A stretch of 32,824 bases of DNA from Prochlorococcus sp. AG-670-O11 (GTDB taxonomy: Bacteria > Cyanobacteriota > Cyanobacteriia > PCC-6307 > Cyanobiaceae), in assembly GCA_003211335.1 (NCBI GenBank), contig QCTA01000004.1, positions 1-32,824 of the forward strand, written 5' to 3'. Below, in pieces: positions 15,851-25,814 of this stretch (position 1 is the stretch's first letter; the number at the start of each line of letters is the position of its first letter). Position numbers and translations under genes: made by a program. The notes under the pieces were generated by a model. That model searched no databases. It was not told the origin of the DNA and was given only the letters and a program-made list of their open reading frames with translations.

Positions 15851-16861
15851 TTATCTGGTTTTCCATGGGCTGAGCAATTTTTGTGCTTTTTTTATTGCTA
15901 AAGCCATTTTTTCTGGATATTCATATAATTTTTTATTATTTTTGTTGGCATCTTCAATAAGTGGTTGCATTATTTTTCTAGCAGAACTCCCAAAGGCAAT
16001 TCCATCAGGAAAATTATCTATTTTTAAAAACTCATGAGTTTTTTCATTTGTTCCTCCGGCTAATTGAATTAAACCTGGGGGAAGATGAGATCCTATATTA
16101 TTCCATAATTTAACTGTATCTTTTCCTGTGGCTGGAGCTAGATCCCCAGACATAGGTCTTCCATCTAGTTGCCAAATAAGCGGCACATTTTGATCAACAA
16201 GAATTTCATATCTTTCCCAGAGTGCTTTTAAAAGATCTTTTGCTCCTTTTTGGGATTGATTTAATCCACAACTAATAGATATTTTTTTTAACTTTATTCC
16301 TGAAGTTTTGAGAATATTTGCGACTTTTTTAAAAGAATCTAATCTATTAATTTCAGTATGAATTTCTACTGCATCAGGTTTTATTGCTTTTAGAGTATGT
16401 GGCAAGTCATTATTCGACAATTTATATTCATATTCAGAAATTAAATTTAGGGGACAACTATTTATACATCTTCCACATCCATAGCATTTATTTTTCTTAA
16501 TCCCAGAATAATCAATTGCAAAGGTAGGGCAAATCTTTTCGCATGGCCTAGGACAACTAGAGGGGCATTTCGATGGATCAAATTTAGCTTTGCGAAAATG
16601 TATGTCTTTTCCATCACTAATGCTTATCATCAATCCAGGAGATGCACCACATACTTCTTTCGCCCATTTGATACCATTTCTGGCGGCTTCAACTATGGAT
16701 TGATCAGCAGCAACATCAATATAGTCAACTCCAGCAGCGGAATAAATAGCACATAAATCTTCTATGGCAACAATATCTTCATTGCTCGCCCCACAAATTA
16801 ATTTAACCCATTTATCGGATACCTTTTTATTCTTTTCAAAGAACTCAATTTCAGAATCCAT
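15851..16861 (-). CDS. ldpA: LdpA, light-dependent period iron-sulfur protein
   Basis: LdpA in Synechococcus elongatus is an iron-sulfur protein that links cellular redox state to the circadian clock. This 336-residue homologue has two [4Fe-4S] motifs. The first has spacing C99-x3-C103-x3-C107-x3-C111 ([15 protein letters not shown]), and the second is the classical C126-x2-C129-x2-C132-x3-C136 ([13 protein letters not shown]). The flanking domains contain CGASNEDI near the N-terminus and [13 protein letters not shown] and [10 protein letters not shown] near the C-terminus. The gene overlaps ndhN by 11 nt, which suggests co-translation and a functional link with the NDH-1 redox complex. Prochlorococcus has a reduced KaiBC clock (established knowledge), so its role here may be redox sensing rather than period setting. 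Confidence 0.9.
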   Translation of the reverse strand: MDSEIEFFEKNKKVSDKWVKLICGASNEDIVAIEDLCAIYSAAGVDYIDVAADQSIVEAARNGIKWAKEVCGASPGLMISISDGKDIHFRKAKFDPSKCPSSCPRPCEKICPTFAIDYSGIKKNKCYGCGRCINSCPLNLISEYEYKLSNNDLPHTLKAIKPDAVEIHTEINRLDSFKKVANILKTSGIKLKKISISCGLNQSQKGAKDLLKALWERYEILVDQNVPLIWQLDGRPMSGDLAPATGKDTVKLWNNIGSHLPPGLIQLAGGTNEKTHEFLKIDNFPDGIAFGSSARKIMQPLIEDANKNNKKLYEYPEKMALAIKKAQKLLSPWKTR

Positions 16862-17321
16862 TCATTATGTAATCATTTAAAGATTTCCATTCAAGTTTTC
16901 TAGAACCACCCATTTCAACAACTATTTTAAGTTTGTTATCTAAAGTACAGATTTTAATTAAACTCTCTAGCTCGGATTTAGATAAGACTTGACCTTCCAA
17001 TAGCCATAATAATTTATCCTTGTCGTTTTCATTAAATAATTCTGACGCCTGAGGGATTACTTGCTGTACTTCCCCAAGAGCACCATTTCTCCCAATACTT
17101 TGATGACCAAGATGAGGTGGCCTTATACCATGTAATTCTAGTAAAAATACTTCAGGATCTCCTAGTCCTCTAGCAGAGGTTATGTAAGTTTTAAATCCTT
17201 TAGCTCTCATTCTTCTTAAAAGACGAGTTTCATATCCGCCCTCAAGAGGCGCAAACATAGCTAAACATTTATTTTTATGTAAATCATTATGAAACTTTTT
17301 CCCTGTAAGAAGTAATGGCAT
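16851..17321 (-). CDS. ndhN: NAD(P)H-quinone oxidoreductase subunit N (NdhN)
   Basis: Peripheral stromal/cytoplasmic subunit of the cyanobacterial NDH-1 complex, used in respiration and cyclic electron flow at the thylakoid. The 156-residue protein shows the family stretches [42 protein letters not shown] and [13 protein letters not shown]. Length is normal. It is the first gene of a leftward unit with ldpA (11-nt overlap) and diverges from rplC across 295 nt. Confidence 0.96.
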   Translation of the reverse strand: MPLLLTGKKFHNDLHKNKCLAMFAPLEGGYETRLLRRMRAKGFKTYITSARGLGDPEVFLLELHGIRPPHLGHQSIGRNGALGEVQQVIPQASELFNENDKDKLLWLLEGQVLSKSELESLIKICTLDNKLKIVVEMGGSRKLEWKSLNDYIMNGF

Positions 17322-17616
17322 AAAAACATTCCGTATATCTATATATTATTTCATTTTATGGTACTTGATGATGTACAATTTATATTCGGTGAATTTTTAT
17401 ATGCTAGCAAGCTAGCCTAGCCTCTGGAACTTTCACATTTTTTAGCGTTTCGTTAAAGAAATCTGAGATTGGTTAAACCCGAAGAGAAACTATCTTATTT
17501 AAGAAAAGTCTTGTTCTCATTAATAAATTAAATTTTTGATTGATAACATTGTTGAAACTTGAAAGAGATTTGATAATCAATCAGAAATTGTTTACGAGCT
17601 AGCCTACTCAAATCTT
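17322..17616. other. Divergent intergenic leader between ndhN and rplC
   Basis: 295 nt without a gene, presumably holding the promoters of ndhN and of the large ribosomal operon plus a long rplC 5' leader. It carries the palindrome GCTAGC three times: twice at 17403-17408 and 17411-17416, and again at 17598-17603, 14 nt before the rplC ATG. The 9-mer GCTAGCCTA is shared between the second and third copies. Because GCTAGC is self-complementary, the upstream copies could pair with the one near the start codon. TATATT (17381-17386) and TACAAT (17374-17379) are possible -10 hexamers, but no convincing -35 partner is visible. Confidence 0.4.
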
Positions 17617-18270
17617 ATGTCTATAGGAATTTTAGGAAAAAAATTGGGCATGTCCCAATTATTCGATCAGGATGGGAATGCAGTACCGGTTACTCTTATA
17701 GAGGCTGGCCCTTGTCGAGTTACACAATTAAAATCTCAGCCTTTGGATGGTTATACAGCTATTCAGATAGGTTATGGAGTATCAAAAGATAAGCATGTGA
17801 GTAAGCCAGAAAAAGGACATCTACTAAAGTCAGGTGAAATACTTTTAAAACATTTAAAGGAATATAGAGTTGAAGAGACTTCTTCTTATGAGATTGGAAA
17901 AGAAATAACTGTTACAAATTTTGAGGTTGGACAGAAAGTCGATATTAGTGGAAAATCTATGGGTAGAGGTTTTTCTGGATATCAAAAAAGACATGGTTTT
18001 AGTAGAGGACCTATGAGTCATGGTTCCAAAAATCATAGAGCCCCAGGATCCACAGGTGCTGGAACAACTCCAGGGAGAATTTATCCTGGTAAAAGGATGG
18101 CAGGAAGATATGGAGGTAAAAAAATAACCACAAAAGGTTTATTAGTGGTCAAAATTGATGATCAGAAAAATTTGCTTGTAGTTAAAGGTTCGGTACCAGG
18201 CAAACCTGGCTCAATATTAAATATAAGGCCTAATAATGTAGTAGGTAACGAAGGAGGGACAAGATCATGA
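17617..18270 (+). CDS. rplC: 50S ribosomal protein L3
   Basis: First gene of the long ribosomal operon. L3 is an early 23S assembly initiator whose loop reaches the peptidyl transferase centre. The opening [49 protein letters not shown] and [10 protein letters not shown] are all classical L3 stretches. It has 217 residues, normal length. The usual S10 gene (rpsJ) is not upstream. The stop overlaps the rplD start as ATGA, implying coupling. Confidence 0.98.
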   Translation: MSIGILGKKLGMSQLFDQDGNAVPVTLIEAGPCRVTQLKSQPLDGYTAIQIGYGVSKDKHVSKPEKGHLLKSGEILLKHLKEYRVEETSSYEIGKEITVTNFEVGQKVDISGKSMGRGFSGYQKRHGFSRGPMSHGSKNHRAPGSTGAGTTPGRIYPGKRMAGRYGGKKITTKGLLVVKIDDQKNLLVVKGSVPGKPGSILNIRPNNVVGNEGGTRS

Positions 18271-18899
18271 CAATCTTAGAAACTTTAAAATGGGATGGTA
18301 AAAAAGCTGGCAAGGTTTCAATTAACCTAAAAGTTGCCAAAGAGACATCCTCTGCTGATTTAATCCATAGAGCTGTTCTTAGACAACTAGCTAACAAAAG
18401 GCAGGGCACTGCATCTACTTTGACAAGGTCTGAAGTACGTGGAGGCGGGAGAAAACCATATAAGCAAAAGGGTACAGGTAGAGCTCGTCAAGGATCAATT
18501 AGGACTCCATTAAGGCCTGGGGGCGGGGTAATTTTTGGCCCTAAACCACGTTCGTATAATTTAGATATGAATCGAAAAGAAAGAAGATTAGCACTTAGAA
18601 CAGCACTAATGTCTAGGATTACTGATATCAAAACTGTGGAAGATTTTGGTTCTACATTAGATCAACCAAAAACTAGTGAGATAATTAATGGTCTTTCTAG
18701 ATTAGGAATAGAAAAAACAGAAAAGGTTTTAGTTATTCTTGATAATCCCTCTGAAGTTATCAAAAAATCTATTAACAATATTGAAAAGGTAAAATTGATT
18801 TTTGCTGACCAATTAAATGTTTTTGATATTCTTAACGCTAATAAACTAGTTATTGGTCAATCAGCAATTGATAAAATTCAGGAGGTTTATGCATCATGA
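18267..18899 (+). CDS. rplD: 50S ribosomal protein L4
   Basis: L4 binds 23S domain I and lines the exit tunnel; in E. coli it also represses its own operon. The tunnel-loop segment is clear: [19 protein letters not shown] followed by [16 protein letters not shown]. It has 210 residues, normal for bacteria. Start and stop each overlap a neighbour by ATGA (rplC and rplW). No direct sequence evidence shows that L4 autoregulates here. Confidence 0.98.
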   Translation: MTILETLKWDGKKAGKVSINLKVAKETSSADLIHRAVLRQLANKRQGTASTLTRSEVRGGGRKPYKQKGTGRARQGSIRTPLRPGGGVIFGPKPRSYNLDMNRKERRLALRTALMSRITDIKTVEDFGSTLDQPKTSEIINGLSRLGIEKTEKVLVILDNPSEVIKKSINNIEKVKLIFADQLNVFDILNANKLVIGQSAIDKIQEVYAS

Positions 18900-19198
18900 G
18901 TAAATTATTTGATTCCCGTTTAGCAGATATAATTCGTAAACCTGTAATTACAGAAAAGGCGACAAATGCGCTAGACCTTAACCAATATACTTTTGAAGTA
19001 GATCATAGAGCCGCGAAGCCTCAGATAAAGTCTGCAATAGAGGCCTTGTTTAGTGTTAAAGTTATAGGAATAAACACTATGAATCCTCCAAGGAGAACAA
19101 GAAGAGTCGGTAAATTCTCCGGGAAACGTTCTCAAGTCAAAAAGGCAATTGTCCGTCTTGCTGAAGGAGACAAAATTCAATTATTTCCAGAATCTTAA
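18896..19198 (+). CDS. rplW: 50S ribosomal protein L23
   Basis: L23 sits at the tunnel exit and docks trigger factor and SRP. The 100-residue protein has the family pattern [12 protein letters not shown] at the start, [15 protein letters not shown], and [15 protein letters not shown] in the extended loop. It is preceded by a CAGGAGG ribosome binding site and overlaps rplD by 4 nt. Confidence 0.98.
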   Translation: MSKLFDSRLADIIRKPVITEKATNALDLNQYTFEVDHRAAKPQIKSAIEALFSVKVIGINTMNPPRRTRRVGKFSGKRSQVKKAIVRLAEGDKIQLFPES

Positions 19199-19210
19199 GG
19201 AGTATTTATT

Positions 19211-20074
19211 ATGGCTATTCGTAAATTCAAACCCTATACACCTGGAACTAGACAGAGAGTTGTCACCGATTTTAGTGAGATTACGGCCTCAAAACCAGAA
19301 AAATCATTAATAGTTTCTAAGCATAGAAATAAAGGTAGAAATAATAGAGGAGTTATAACCTGTCGTCACAGAGGTGGAGGACATAAAAGACAATATAGAT
19401 TGGTAGATTTTAGAAGAGACAAAAAAAATATTAATGCTAAGGTTGCTGCTATTCATTATGATCCTCATAGAAATGCTAGGCTTGCACTTTTATTCTATGA
19501 AGACGGAGAGAAGAGATATATAATTGCACCAGCCGGAATAAAAGTTGGTCAAAATGTAATTTCAGGTGAAGGTGTTCCAATTGAAGAAGGTAATGCAATG
19601 CCCTTATCTTCCATGCCATTAGGATCGAGTGTTCATTGTGTTGAACTTTATGCTGGCAGAGGTGCTCAAATGGTTAGATCTGCAGGAGCAAGTGCGCAAC
19701 TAATGGCAAAAGAAGGTGATTATGTTGCCTTAAAACTCCCATCTACCGAAGTTCGACTTGTACGAAAGGAATGTTATGCAACTTTAGGTGAAGTGGGGAA
19801 TTCGGAAATACGTAATACTAGTTTAGGAAAAGCAGGCAGAAGAAGATGGTTAGGTAGAAGACCTCAAGTAAGAGGAAGTGTTATGAACCCATGTGATCAC
19901 CCACATGGAGGCGGAGAGGGAAAAGCTCCGATTGGTAGAGCAGGCCCTGTAACTCCTTGGGGAAAGGCAGCCCTTGGACTGAAGACACGTAAGAAAAACA
20001 AGCCAAGTAATAAATTAGTTGTTCGAAAACGTCGTCGCATTTCTAAGAGAAGTAGAGGGGGAAGAGATTCTTGA
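19211..20074 (+). CDS. rplB: 50S ribosomal protein L2
   Basis: L2 supports subunit association and peptidyl transferase. Diagnostic parts are [14 protein letters not shown], the OB-fold segment [13 protein letters not shown], and [18 protein letters not shown], which holds the conserved histidine implicated in peptidyl transfer. It has 287 residues, slightly longer than the E. coli protein at the basic C-terminus. A TAAGGAG site precedes the ATG by 9 nt. The 44-nt gap after it contains a hexanucleotide tandem repeat. Confidence 0.98.
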   Translation: MAIRKFKPYTPGTRQRVVTDFSEITASKPEKSLIVSKHRNKGRNNRGVITCRHRGGGHKRQYRLVDFRRDKKNINAKVAAIHYDPHRNARLALLFYEDGEKRYIIAPAGIKVGQNVISGEGVPIEEGNAMPLSSMPLGSSVHCVELYAGRGAQMVRSAGASAQLMAKEGDYVALKLPSTEVRLVRKECYATLGEVGNSEIRNTSLGKAGRRRWLGRRPQVRGSVMNPCDHPHGGGEGKAPIGRAGPVTPWGKAALGLKTRKKNKPSNKLVVRKRRRISKRSRGGRDS

Positions 20075-20080
20075 TTACTA

Positions 20081-20110
20081 CTATTTCTATTTCTATTTCT
20101 ATTTCTATTT
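20081..20110. repeat. (CTATTT)x5 hexanucleotide tandem repeat
   Basis: Five perfect head-to-tail copies of CTATTT fill most of the 44-nt gap between rplB and rpsS. Such a microsatellite can change length by strand slippage. It sits in the rpsS 5' region, which has no clear Shine-Dalgarno sequence, so repeat number would change rplB-rpsS spacing. Confidence 0.9.
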
Positions 20111-20118
20111 TATAAATT

Positions 20119-20394
20119 ATGGGACGTTCATTAAAAAAAGGCCCTTTTATTGCAGATAGTTTGCTTAAAAAGGTCGAAAAACAAAATACTGATAATGATA
20201 AATCAGTCATCAAAACATGGTCTAGATCATCGACTATCCTTCCTGTGATGATTGGTCATACTATCGCGGTTCATAATGGTAAGGCCCATATACCAGTATT
20301 TATAACCGAACAAATGATTGGCCATAAATTAGGTGAATTTGCACCGACCAGAACTTATCGTGGCCACTTAAGAGACAAGAAGGGGGCAAGATAA
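20119..20394 (+). CDS. rpsS: 30S ribosomal protein S19
   Basis: Head protein of the 30S subunit that contacts S13 and the A-site region. The 91-residue sequence opens with [18 protein letters not shown] and contains [20 protein letters not shown] and [12 protein letters not shown], all typical. The TAA stop is immediately followed by the rplV ATG (no spacer). Confidence 0.98.
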   Translation: MGRSLKKGPFIADSLLKKVEKQNTDNDKSVIKTWSRSSTILPVMIGHTIAVHNGKAHIPVFITEQMIGHKLGEFAPTRTYRGHLRDKKGAR

Positions 20395-20781
20395 ATGACA
20401 AAAACAACTGAAATGACAAAAATAGCCATTGCACACGGTAAGTATATTCGTGGCTCTGCATCAAAAGTAAGAAGAGTTCTCGATCAAATAAGAGGAAAAT
20501 CTTATAGAGATGCACTAATTATGTTGGAATTTATGCCATATCGATCTACCGACCCAATTACTAAGGTTTTAAGATCTGCCGTAGCAAATGCAGAACATAA
20601 CTTAGGCATGGAACCCTCCACTTTAGTAATTTCTTCAGCATCGGCTAATAATGGTCCGGTCATGAAAAGGTTCAGGCCAAGAGCACAAGGAAGAGCTTTC
20701 TCTATCAAAAAACAGACTTGCCATATTAGTATTTCTGTTGAATCTGCTCCTAATCAAACTAATACAGAGGTACAAAACTAA
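20395..20781 (+). CDS. rplV: 50S ribosomal protein L22
   Basis: L22 spans 23S domains and its beta hairpin lines the exit tunnel. Family stretches are [48 protein letters not shown], and the hairpin [16 protein letters not shown]. It has 128 residues, normal. The end overlaps the rpsC start by one base (TAATG). Confidence 0.98.
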   Translation: MTKTTEMTKIAIAHGKYIRGSASKVRRVLDQIRGKSYRDALIMLEFMPYRSTDPITKVLRSAVANAEHNLGMEPSTLVISSASANNGPVMKRFRPRAQGRAFSIKKQTCHISISVESAPNQTNTEVQN

Positions 20782-21512
20782 TGGGTAATAAAATTAATCC
20801 AACAGGGCTTAGGTTAGGTATTACCCAAGAACACCGTTCAAAATGGTTCGCCACTTCAAAAACTTATCCAGTTCTTCTTCAAGAAGATAATAAAATTCGT
20901 ACCTTTATCCAAAAGAAATATAGTACAGCAGGAATTAGTGATGTTCTAATTGCTAGAAAAGCGGATCAGCTAGAACTTGAATTAAAAACAGCTAGACCTG
21001 GGGTGATTGTAGGAAGGCAAGGAAGTGGTATTGAGGAATTGAGGTCAGGTATTCAAAAAACTATAGGAGATAGAACAAGGCAGGTTCGAATTAATGTAGT
21101 TGAAGTGGAGAGAGTTGATGCGGATGCATATTTACTTGCAGAATACATCGCACAACAATTAGAAAAAAGAGTTGCCTTTAGAAGAACTATAAGGATGGCT
21201 TTGCAAAGAGCACAAAGGGCTGGTGTTCTAGGCTTGAAAGTACAAGTAGGTGGAAGACTTAATGGTGCAGAAATAGCTAGAACAGAGTGGACTAGAGAAG
21301 GAAGGGTTCCTCTTCATACTTTGAGAGCTGAGGTTGATTATGCACTACGTGAAGCTAATACAACGTATGGTGTTTTAGGAATTAAAGTTTGGGTATTTAA
21401 AGGGGAGGTTCTTCCGAAAGAAGAACAAACTATTCCTGTTGGAGCTATTCCAAGAAGGAAAGGTAGTCGGAAACCTCAGCAATTTGAGGATCGTTCAAAT
21501 GAGAATTCATAG
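20781..21512 (+). CDS. rpsC: 30S ribosomal protein S3
   Basis: S3 forms part of the mRNA entry tunnel. The sequence has [20 protein letters not shown], a KH domain with [15 protein letters not shown], and the C-terminal domain with [17 protein letters not shown] and [18 protein letters not shown]. It has 243 residues, and the C-terminal tail [16 protein letters not shown] is cyanobacteria-like. It overlaps rplV by 1 nt, suggesting coupling. Confidence 0.98.
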   Translation: MGNKINPTGLRLGITQEHRSKWFATSKTYPVLLQEDNKIRTFIQKKYSTAGISDVLIARKADQLELELKTARPGVIVGRQGSGIEELRSGIQKTIGDRTRQVRINVVEVERVDADAYLLAEYIAQQLEKRVAFRRTIRMALQRAQRAGVLGLKVQVGGRLNGAEIARTEWTREGRVPLHTLRAEVDYALREANTTYGVLGIKVWVFKGEVLPKEEQTIPVGAIPRRKGSRKPQQFEDRSNENS

Positions 21513-21523
21513 GAGTCATAACA

Positions 21524-22006
21524 ATGCTTAGTCCAAAACGTACTAAATTCCGAAAACAACATAGAGGCAGAATGAAAGGAATTGCCTCAAAGGGTAATAC
21601 CATTGCATTTGGTCAGTTTGCACTCCAAGCTCAAGACTGTGGTTGGGTAACTGCTCGTCAGATTGAAGCAAGTAGAAGAGCAATGACAAGATATGTGAAA
21701 CGTGGTGGAAAAATATGGATTCGTATTTTCCCAGATAAACCAGTTACTATGAGACCAGCTGAAACCAGAATGGGATCAGGAAAAGGTAATCCAGAGTTTT
21801 GGGTGGCTGTTGTAAAACCTGGAAGAATACTATTTGAAATGGGTGGGGAAGAAATTACAGAAGAAATTGCTAAAGAAGCTATGCGCTTAGCCCAATACAA
21901 ATTGCCAGTGAAAACAAAATTTATTTCTAGTGATAAAAATTTAAGTAGTGGTTCATCAGTAGAAGCAAAGATAGATAAAGAATCGTCAGAGGAGGTTAAA
22001 AAATGA
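21524..22006 (+). CDS. rplP: 50S ribosomal protein L16
   Basis: L16 organises the A-site tRNA-binding region of 23S. Motifs are [51 protein letters not shown] and GRILFEMGG. At 160 residues it is about 20 longer than E. coli L16, with an acidic and Ser-rich C-terminal tail common in picocyanobacteria. A TAGGAG site precedes the start. It overlaps rpmC by 4 nt (ATGA). Confidence 0.98.
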   Translation: MLSPKRTKFRKQHRGRMKGIASKGNTIAFGQFALQAQDCGWVTARQIEASRRAMTRYVKRGGKIWIRIFPDKPVTMRPAETRMGSGKGNPEFWVAVVKPGRILFEMGGEEITEEIAKEAMRLAQYKLPVKTKFISSDKNLSSGSSVEAKIDKESSEEVKK

Positions 22007-22221
22007 AAAACTCAGAATCTTTAAAAGAATTTAAAAAGTTAAATTCTTCTCAAATTACTGAAAAAATTGATCAATTACGCAAAGATCTTTTCGACTTGAG
22101 ATTCAAGCAGGCAACAAGACAGCTTAATGAAACACATCAATTTAAAATTATCAAAAAACAAGTTGCACAATTACTTACTCTTAGTAAAAGTCAATCCAAT
22201 TCTCAAAAAACCGCTGATTAA
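22003..22221 (+). CDS. rpmC: 50S ribosomal protein L29
   Basis: Small two-helix protein near the tunnel exit. The 72-residue product contains the family core [24 protein letters not shown], split here by the usual helix turn. An AGAGGAGG site lies in the end of rplP, 7 nt upstream of the start. Length is normal. Confidence 0.96.
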   Translation: MKNSESLKEFKKLNSSQITEKIDQLRKDLFDLRFKQATRQLNETHQFKIIKKQVAQLLTLSKSQSNSQKTAD

Positions 22222-22229
22222 TTATTACT

Positions 22230-22496
22230 ATGGCACTTAAAGAAAGAATCGGTACTGTTGTAAGCGACAAAATGGACAAAACAGTTGTTGTTGCCGTAAT
22301 CAATAGATACCCTCACCCAACTTATAAAAAAATTGTAAGTAAAACTACTCGCTACAAAGCTCATGATCCAGAAAATACATGTGTTTTAGGTGATAGAGTT
22401 AAAATTAAAGAAACAAGGCCTCTAAGTGCTCACAAAAGATGGGCAATAGAGGAAATTATAAACAAAACAATTAAGGTTGAGGAGGATAAAAAATGA
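22230..22496 (+). CDS. rpsQ: 30S ribosomal protein S17
   Basis: Primary 16S-binding OB-fold protein. Family stretches are [52 protein letters not shown]. It has 88 residues. It ends in a GAGGAGG ribosome binding site for rplN, with an ATGA overlap. Confidence 0.98.
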   Translation: MALKERIGTVVSDKMDKTVVVAVINRYPHPTYKKIVSKTTRYKAHDPENTCVLGDRVKIKETRPLSAHKRWAIEEIINKTIKVEEDKK

Positions 22497-22858
22497 TTCA
22501 ACAGGAAACTTATTTAACAGTTGCTGATAACAGTGGAGCTAAAAGACTTCAATGCATAAGAGTACTTGGTTCAAATAGAAGATATGCGCATGTTGGGGAT
22601 GTTGTAGTTGCATCAGTAAAAGACGCCTTGCCAAATATGGGGGTTAAAAAATCAGATGTAGTTAAAGCAGTTATCGTAAGGACAAGACATACTTTAAGAA
22701 GAAATACAGGCAACTCAATTCGTTTTGATGATAATGCAGCTGTTTTGATTAATGAAGATCAAAATCCAAAAGGCACTAGAGTTTTTGGTCCAGTTGCAAG
22801 GGAATTACGCGATAAGAATTTTACAAAGATTGTTTCTTTAGCTCCGGAGGTTATTTAA
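22493..22858 (+). CDS. rplN: 50S ribosomal protein L14
   Basis: L14 contacts L19 and bridges to the 30S subunit. The 121-residue protein contains [42 protein letters not shown] and [13 protein letters not shown], all diagnostic. The stop TAA is directly followed by the rplX ATG, and a strong GGAGG lies 8 nt before that ATG, inside the rplN end. Confidence 0.98.
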   Translation: MIQQETYLTVADNSGAKRLQCIRVLGSNRRYAHVGDVVVASVKDALPNMGVKKSDVVKAVIVRTRHTLRRNTGNSIRFDDNAAVLINEDQNPKGTRVFGPVARELRDKNFTKIVSLAPEVI

Positions 22859-23215
22859 ATGTTGGACTCAATTAAACAAAATAAAAACTCCAAACGAATA
22901 AAAATGAGACTTAAAACAGGAGACTTAGTCAAAGTTATTAATGGTAAAGAAAAGGGCAAAACTGGTGAAGTTTTAAAAACTATTCCATTAGAGAATAGAG
23001 TCGTCGTCAAGGGAATAAATCTTAGAACAAAACATATAAAACCGACTCAGGAAGGTGAAAGTGGGAGAATATTAACAGAAGAAGCATCATTGCACGCTTC
23101 GAATGTAATGTTTTTTTCAAAGGATAAAAATCTAATAAGTAAAATAGAATATTTTATTGATAAAGAGGGAGTTAAAAAAAGGAGATTAAAAAAAACTGGT
23201 GAGCAAATTGATTAA
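22859..23215 (+). CDS. rplX: 50S ribosomal protein L24
   Basis: Assembly-initiating protein with a KOW motif: [20 protein letters not shown], followed by [17 protein letters not shown]. It has 118 residues from the ATG at 22859. The first 15 residues ([15 protein letters not shown]) extend beyond the core; an internal ATG at 22904 would give a shorter form, but the GGAGG placement favours 22859. It is followed by the 75-nt gap before rplE, the longest gap in the rplC-adk part of the operon. Confidence 0.96.
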   Translation: MLDSIKQNKNSKRIKMRLKTGDLVKVINGKEKGKTGEVLKTIPLENRVVVKGINLRTKHIKPTQEGESGRILTEEASLHASNVMFFSKDKNLISKIEYFIDKEGVKKRRLKKTGEQID

Positions 23216-23255
23216 ATTGTTCATCAAAAACGAGATCTCAATTTTCTTATTACAC

Positions 23256-23277
23256 AATTCTGACAAAGACCAGAATT
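23256..23277 (+). promoter_or_regulatory. Hairpin upstream of rplE
   Basis: Arms AATTCTG (23256-23262) and CAGAATT (23271-23277) form a perfect 7-bp stem with an 8-nt loop ACAAAGAC, ending 13 nt before the rplE ATG. In E. coli the spc operon is controlled by S8 binding at this junction. The hairpin here has no proven relation to that site, but it could control rplE translation. Confidence 0.4.
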
Positions 23278-23290
23278 AATACCAAAAATC

Positions 23291-23827
23291 ATGACTCTTA
23301 AAACTCGCTACAAAGAAACAATAAGACCAAAGCTTTTTAAAGATCTTGGCCTTCAAAATATTCATCAAGTACCCAAGGTTATTAAAGTTAACGTAAATAG
23401 AGGTCTTGGAGAAGCTGCTTCAAATTCAAAAGCTTTAGAAGCTTCTTTAAATGAAATGGCTACTATTACCGGACAAAAAGCTTTGGTTACCAGATCTAAA
23501 AAAGCAATAGCAGGCTTTAAAATAAGAGAAGGTATGGCAATTGGTTGTACTGTTACCTTAAGGGGAGACAGAATGTATTCTTTTTTAGAAAGATTTATCA
23601 ATCTTGCATTACCAAGAATTAGAGACTTCAGAGGTGTTAATCCAAAAAGCTTTGATGGAAGGGGTAATTATACTTTAGGAATTAAAGAACAATTGATATT
23701 CCCTGAAATTTCATTTGATAAAATTGATTCCATTAGAGGAATGGATATAACAATTGTTACCACGGCCTCAAACGATCAAGAGGGTAAAGCTCTCCTGAAA
23801 GAGTTAGGAATGCCTTTTAGTAATTAA
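23291..23827 (+). CDS. rplE: 50S ribosomal protein L5
   Basis: Binds 5S rRNA and contacts P-site tRNA. Family stretches are [71 protein letters not shown] and the terminal [15 protein letters not shown]. At 178 residues it is normal. rpsN (S14) does not follow it, unlike E. coli; rpsH comes next after 10 nt. Confidence 0.98.
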   Translation: MTLKTRYKETIRPKLFKDLGLQNIHQVPKVIKVNVNRGLGEAASNSKALEASLNEMATITGQKALVTRSKKAIAGFKIREGMAIGCTVTLRGDRMYSFLERFINLALPRIRDFRGVNPKSFDGRGNYTLGIKEQLIFPEISFDKIDSIRGMDITIVTTASNDQEGKALLKELGMPFSN

Positions 23828-23837
23828 CTTTATACAC

Positions 23838-24239
23838 ATGTCAAATCACGATCCTATTTCAGATATGCTTACTCGTATAAGAAATGCGAGTCAAAAAAAG
23901 CATACATCCACTGCAATTCCAGCTTCTAAAATGTCTCTTAGTATAGCTAAAGTACTCCAAAAAGAAGGCTTCATAGCTGATATTAATGAAGAGGGTGAAG
24001 GTTACAAATCACAAATAGTTTTAGGGCTTAAATATAGTGGTAAAAATAAATTCCCAACTATCAGATCAATGCAAAGAGTAAGTAAGCCTGGATTGAGGGT
24101 TTATAAAAATACAAGGGGCTTACCAAAAGTTCTAGGGGGTATTGGAGTTGCTATAGTATCAACTTCAAAGGGTGTAATGAGTGACCGTGACGCAAGGAAA
24201 CAAGGTATCGGTGGCGAAGTTCTTTGTTATGTTTACTAA
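23838..24239 (+). CDS. rpsH: 30S ribosomal protein S8
   Basis: Central-domain 16S-binding protein. The sequence begins [19 protein letters not shown] and ends with the RNA-binding segment [20 protein letters not shown]. It has 133 residues, normal length. In E. coli S8 represses its operon through the rplE start region; a hairpin occurs at that place here, so the same idea is worth testing. Confidence 0.98.
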   Translation: MSNHDPISDMLTRIRNASQKKHTSTAIPASKMSLSIAKVLQKEGFIADINEEGEGYKSQIVLGLKYSGKNKFPTIRSMQRVSKPGLRVYKNTRGLPKVLGGIGVAIVSTSKGVMSDRDARKQGIGGEVLCYVY

Positions 24240-24251
24240 GGAGAATTAATT

Positions 24252-24791
24252 ATGTCAAGAATAGGAAAATCTCCAGTTCAAATACCAGAAAAGGTATCTG
24301 TTGATATTAATGGATTGAATATTACCGTAAAGGGTCCAAAAGGTGAATTAAAAAGACTGATGCCTGAAGGTGTCAATTTTGATCAAAAGGAAAATCAGAT
24401 AATTGTCACTCCAGCAACTTCCAAAAGATATTCAAAGGAAAGGCATGGTCTTTGTAGAACGTTGATTTCAAACATGGTACAGGGAGTTACTGAAGGATAT
24501 TCAAAGAAATTAGAAATAGTAGGAGTTGGATCTAGGGCTCAAGTTAAAGGAAAAAATTTGGTAGTAAGTGCCGGATATAGTCATCCAGTAGAAATGACCC
24601 CCCCCGATGGTATAACATACAAAGTTGAAAGTAACACTAACGTAACTGTATCTGGAATTGATAAAGAAATTGTTGGAAACGAAGCAGCAAAAATCAGATC
24701 AATCAGACCTCCAGAACCTTATAAAGGTAAAGGGATAAAATACCAAGATGAGAGAATCATCAGAAAAGCTGGTAAATCCGGCAAAAAATAA
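24252..24791 (+). CDS. rplF: 50S ribosomal protein L6
   Basis: L6 sits near the sarcin-ricin loop. Two similar domains are visible: [15 protein letters not shown] with [10 protein letters not shown], and the later [19 protein letters not shown] with [18 protein letters not shown]. It has 179 residues. A TAAGGAG site precedes the ATG. Confidence 0.98.
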   Translation: MSRIGKSPVQIPEKVSVDINGLNITVKGPKGELKRLMPEGVNFDQKENQIIVTPATSKRYSKERHGLCRTLISNMVQGVTEGYSKKLEIVGVGSRAQVKGKNLVVSAGYSHPVEMTPPDGITYKVESNTNVTVSGIDKEIVGNEAAKIRSIRPPEPYKGKGIKYQDERIIRKAGKSGKK

Positions 24792-24804
24792 TTGCTTTAA
24801 AATC

Positions 24805-25173
24805 ATGGCTAAACTTTCAAGGAAAATTCAAACTCAAAAACGTCATAAAAGATTAAGGAGATACTTAATCGGTAATAAAACTCGTCCACGATTAGCAGTT
24901 TTCCGTTCAAACAATAATATTTATGCCCAAGTTATTGACGATGATGCACAACAAACTATTTGTTCTGCATCTACCATAGATAAAGAACTTAAGGCGGAAT
25001 CAGATAAATTATCCTCTAATTGTAATTCTTCTTCAATTGTCGGCAAGTTATTAGCTAAAAGAGCAATTAAGAAAGGAATCAAGCAAGTAATTTTTGATCG
25101 TGGAGGTAATCTATATCATGGAAGGGTTAAAGCTCTTGCTGATGCAGCCCGTGATGCAGGCTTGAATTTCTAA
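24805..25173 (+). CDS. rplR: 50S ribosomal protein L18
   Basis: 5S rRNA-binding protein. I start it at the ATG at 24805 ([20 protein letters not shown], 122 residues), which matches bacterial L18. A longer in-frame start at 24748 would overlap rplF by 44 nt and add 19 residues unlike L18. Further motifs are [19 protein letters not shown] and the terminal [20 protein letters not shown]. Confidence 0.96.
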   Translation: MAKLSRKIQTQKRHKRLRRYLIGNKTRPRLAVFRSNNNIYAQVIDDDAQQTICSASTIDKELKAESDKLSSNCNSSSIVGKLLAKRAIKKGIKQVIFDRGGNLYHGRVKALADAARDAGLNF

Positions 25174-25188
25174 ATATTCATTTTTATC

Positions 25189-25809
25189 ATGACAGACACT
25201 CCAACAAAACAAGAAAATCAGTCAAAGACTGAAATTACACCCTCATCTAGTCCTAATGAACAGAGGAGAGGTAATCGTAATAATGATCGAAAAAGAAATA
25301 GAAGAGGTGATTCCAAAAATGAGAGGGATTCTGAGTGGCAAGAAAGAGTTGTTCAAATTAGAAGAGTATCTAAAACAGTAAAAGGTGGTAAAAAAATGAG
25401 TTTTAGAGCAATTGTTGTTGTTGGTAATGAGAAAGGGCAAGTAGGAGTAGGAGTGGGTAAGGCTGGAGATGTTATTGGAGCAGTTAGGAAAGGAGTCTCA
25501 GATGGTAAAAAACATCTTGTTAGAGTTCCTTTAACTCCAAATAATTCAATACCTACCTTATCTATAGGGAGAGATGGAGCCGCGAATGTACTTATCAGAC
25601 CTGCTGCACCTGGTACGGGTGTAATTGCTGGTGGGTCAATTAGGACAGTTTTAGAATTAGCAGGTATAAAAAATGTCTTAGCTAAAAGATTAGGTAGTAA
25701 GACTCCCTTAAATAATGCGAGAGCTGCAATGGAAGCTCTTTCCCAATTAAGAACTCACAAATCTGCCTCTAGAGAGAGAGGAATTTCTCTTGAACAGCTT
25801 TACTCTTAA
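25189..25809 (+). CDS. rpsE: 30S ribosomal protein S5
   Basis: S5 helps maintain decoding accuracy at the mRNA entry side. The core starts near residue 48 with [20 protein letters not shown], then [20 protein letters not shown] and the C-terminal domain with [19 protein letters not shown]. At 206 residues it is longer than E. coli S5 (about 167) because of a Ser/Asn/Arg-rich N-terminal extension (about 45 residues), common in cyanobacterial S5. rpmD (L30), which follows rpsE in E. coli, is absent. Confidence 0.98.
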   Translation: MTDTPTKQENQSKTEITPSSSPNEQRRGNRNNDRKRNRRGDSKNERDSEWQERVVQIRRVSKTVKGGKKMSFRAIVVVGNEKGQVGVGVGKAGDVIGAVRKGVSDGKKHLVRVPLTPNNSIPTLSIGRDGAANVLIRPAAPGTGVIAGGSIRTVLELAGIKNVLAKRLGSKTPLNNARAAMEALSQLRTHKSASRERGISLEQLYS

Positions 25810-25814
25810 AAATC

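Noticed and set aside
17362..17378. GTAC-N8-GTAC considered as a second LexA box upstream of rplC
   Set aside because: Spacing is 8 rather than 4, so it does not fit the LexA dyad.
17370..17418. Short ATG-started peptide of about 15 codons in the rplC leader
   Set aside because: No SD and no recognisable product; ordinary chance frame.
20081..20110. CTATTT repeats considered as a CRISPR array
   Set aside because: Units are 6 nt and contiguous with no spacers; it is a microsatellite.
24748..24804. Upstream ATG start for rplR
   Set aside because: Overlaps rplF by 44 nt and adds residues not seen in L18; MAKLSRK at 24805 is better.
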